Of a stretch of DNA of 5,198 nt, positions 4,675 through 5,198 are shown piece after piece. The first letter of the stretch is position 1. Each line of letters opens with the position of its first letter. Under the pieces are notes generated by a model. That model was not told where the DNA came from and made no database searches. It was given only the letters and a program-made list of their open reading frames with translations. The position numbers and the translations under genes are program-made. This DNA comes from PVC group bacterium (GTDB taxonomy: Bacteria; Verrucomicrobiota; Kiritimatiellia; SS1-B-03-39; PXDE01): NCBI GenBank assembly GCA_003566475.1, contig PXDE01000459.1:1-5198 (forward strand). The letters run 5' to 3'.

Positions 4675-5198
4675 TGTCCTCTCTATCCATGTACTCGTTC
4701 ACTTTTCGGTATGTGCCTAGAGCTTCCTCGACCGCAAAACGAAAGAAGACTCCCACTTGCCCCTCAGGGCTATCCGGCCATGATCCTGGCGCGAGGAACC
4801 CTCTCACGAACTTAAGCCCCTTGGAGTACTCGAGCCTTCCGGTGGCCGCATCGTACTTCACCATGCCCTGGATGGCCCTGTGGACGCCGGGAGCGGTGCC
4901 AATACGACTCGCGGCCCAATACCATGCGTGTTTGATTCGGTCGGCATGGAGAACCAGTTGGTGCGAGGATGCGGCTATCACGGAGGGCGCCTTCACGGCC
5001 CCGTAGATGAGGAGCGGGAGCGCGGGCGCGGCCAGGCTCGCATAGAACGCGACGTACCAGCCGCGGCCCGCTCCCATTTCGTCGAGCTGCGCCAGGGTGC
5101 TGTGCGGAATGGCGGCGGCGAAGTGGCGGTCGCGGGCCTCGATGTCACCGAGAGCCCAGAAGAGGCCTGCGGCCATGGTGTAGCCCATGGACAGGAAG
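4664..5198 (-). CDS. C-terminal tip of a protein entering from the right edge, putative Rhs toxin domain
   Basis: The frame is open to the window edge, so the gene is partial at its 5' end. At least 177 residues are visible. An ATG at 5188 is available, but the upstream codons (FLS) continue open and this is probably not the start. Visible parts are: MGYTMAAGLFWALGD followed by a charged stretch; a hydrophobic segment at about residues 43-66 of the part after that Met (GWYVAFYASLAAPALPLLIYG); and a mixed C-terminal domain with YDAATGRLEYSKGLKFVRG, GVFFRFAVEEALGTYRKV and an acidic end, DREDNDF. No Rhs-core motif falls inside the window. The toxin-tip interpretation rests on the 11-bp overlap with a small membrane protein and the Rhs material downstream. 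The toxin family is not recognised. A free-standing hypothetical protein is the alternative. Confidence 0.6.
   Translation of the reverse strand, partial: FLSMGYTMAAGLFWALGDIEARDRHFAAAIPHSTLAQLDEMGAGRGWYVAFYASLAAPALPLLIYGAVKAPSVIAASSHQLVLHADRIKHAWYWAASRIGTAPGVHRAIQGMVKYDAATGRLEYSKGLKFVRGFLAPGSWPDSPEGQVGVFFRFAVEEALGTYRKVNEYMDREDNDF

Overview
Every gene-like unit in this 5.2 kb window lies on the minus strand, so it is best read from high to low coordinates. The DNA is GC-rich. It looks like the 3' tail of an Rhs/YD-repeat polymorphic-toxin locus: a series of C-terminal toxin tips, each followed by a small overlapping gene in the position of an immunity gene, with displaced pieces of Rhs core between them. 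The Rhs core variant (motifs such as IDDLVLRDRDTD, LDERLYAQQDA, HPTLGRW and NLYSALRSSPVN) and the GC-rich intergenic palindromes resemble what I know from Planctomycetota/Verrucomicrobiota-type genomes. That placement is a low-confidence inference, since there is no marker gene.

Layout in the direction of transcription: (A) 5198-4664, the C-terminal tip of a protein entering from beyond the right edge, probably an Rhs toxin tip, overlapped by 11 bp by a four-helix membrane protein (4674-4186). (B) About 4160-3846, a remnant of a second tip with an Rhs-like start (RYHYDPYGLRAFHL) and a probable frameshift. It is coupled by an ATGA overlap to a four-helix membrane protein (3849-3391), and a tandem, overlapping paralogue of that protein follows (3413-2952). 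The paralogue's 3' end is formed by two perfect copies of a 24-bp repeat (2954-3001). A gene-poor gap (2768-2951) and a large imperfect palindrome with two nested hairpins (about 2483-2767) follow. (C) About 2482-564, a 5'-truncated Rhs core with a C-terminal domain of about 300 residues, overlapped by 26 bp by a small four-cysteine, zinc-ribbon-like protein (589-203). (D) 202-5, a broken Rhs-core fragment that runs to the left edge.

The main structural point is a 142-bp ungapped direct repeat of about 95% identity (39-180 and 1993-2134). It encodes a Pro/Gly-rich linker inside the Rhs core and brackets the whole C toxin-immunity cassette. This is what is expected if orphan tip/immunity modules are captured or displaced by recombination within the conserved core.

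None of the toxin domains or immunity-like proteins could be assigned to a named family by eye. The toxin and immunity roles are inferred from position, overlap and the Rhs context. No RNA genes, CRISPR arrays, transposase genes or convincing promoters were seen.
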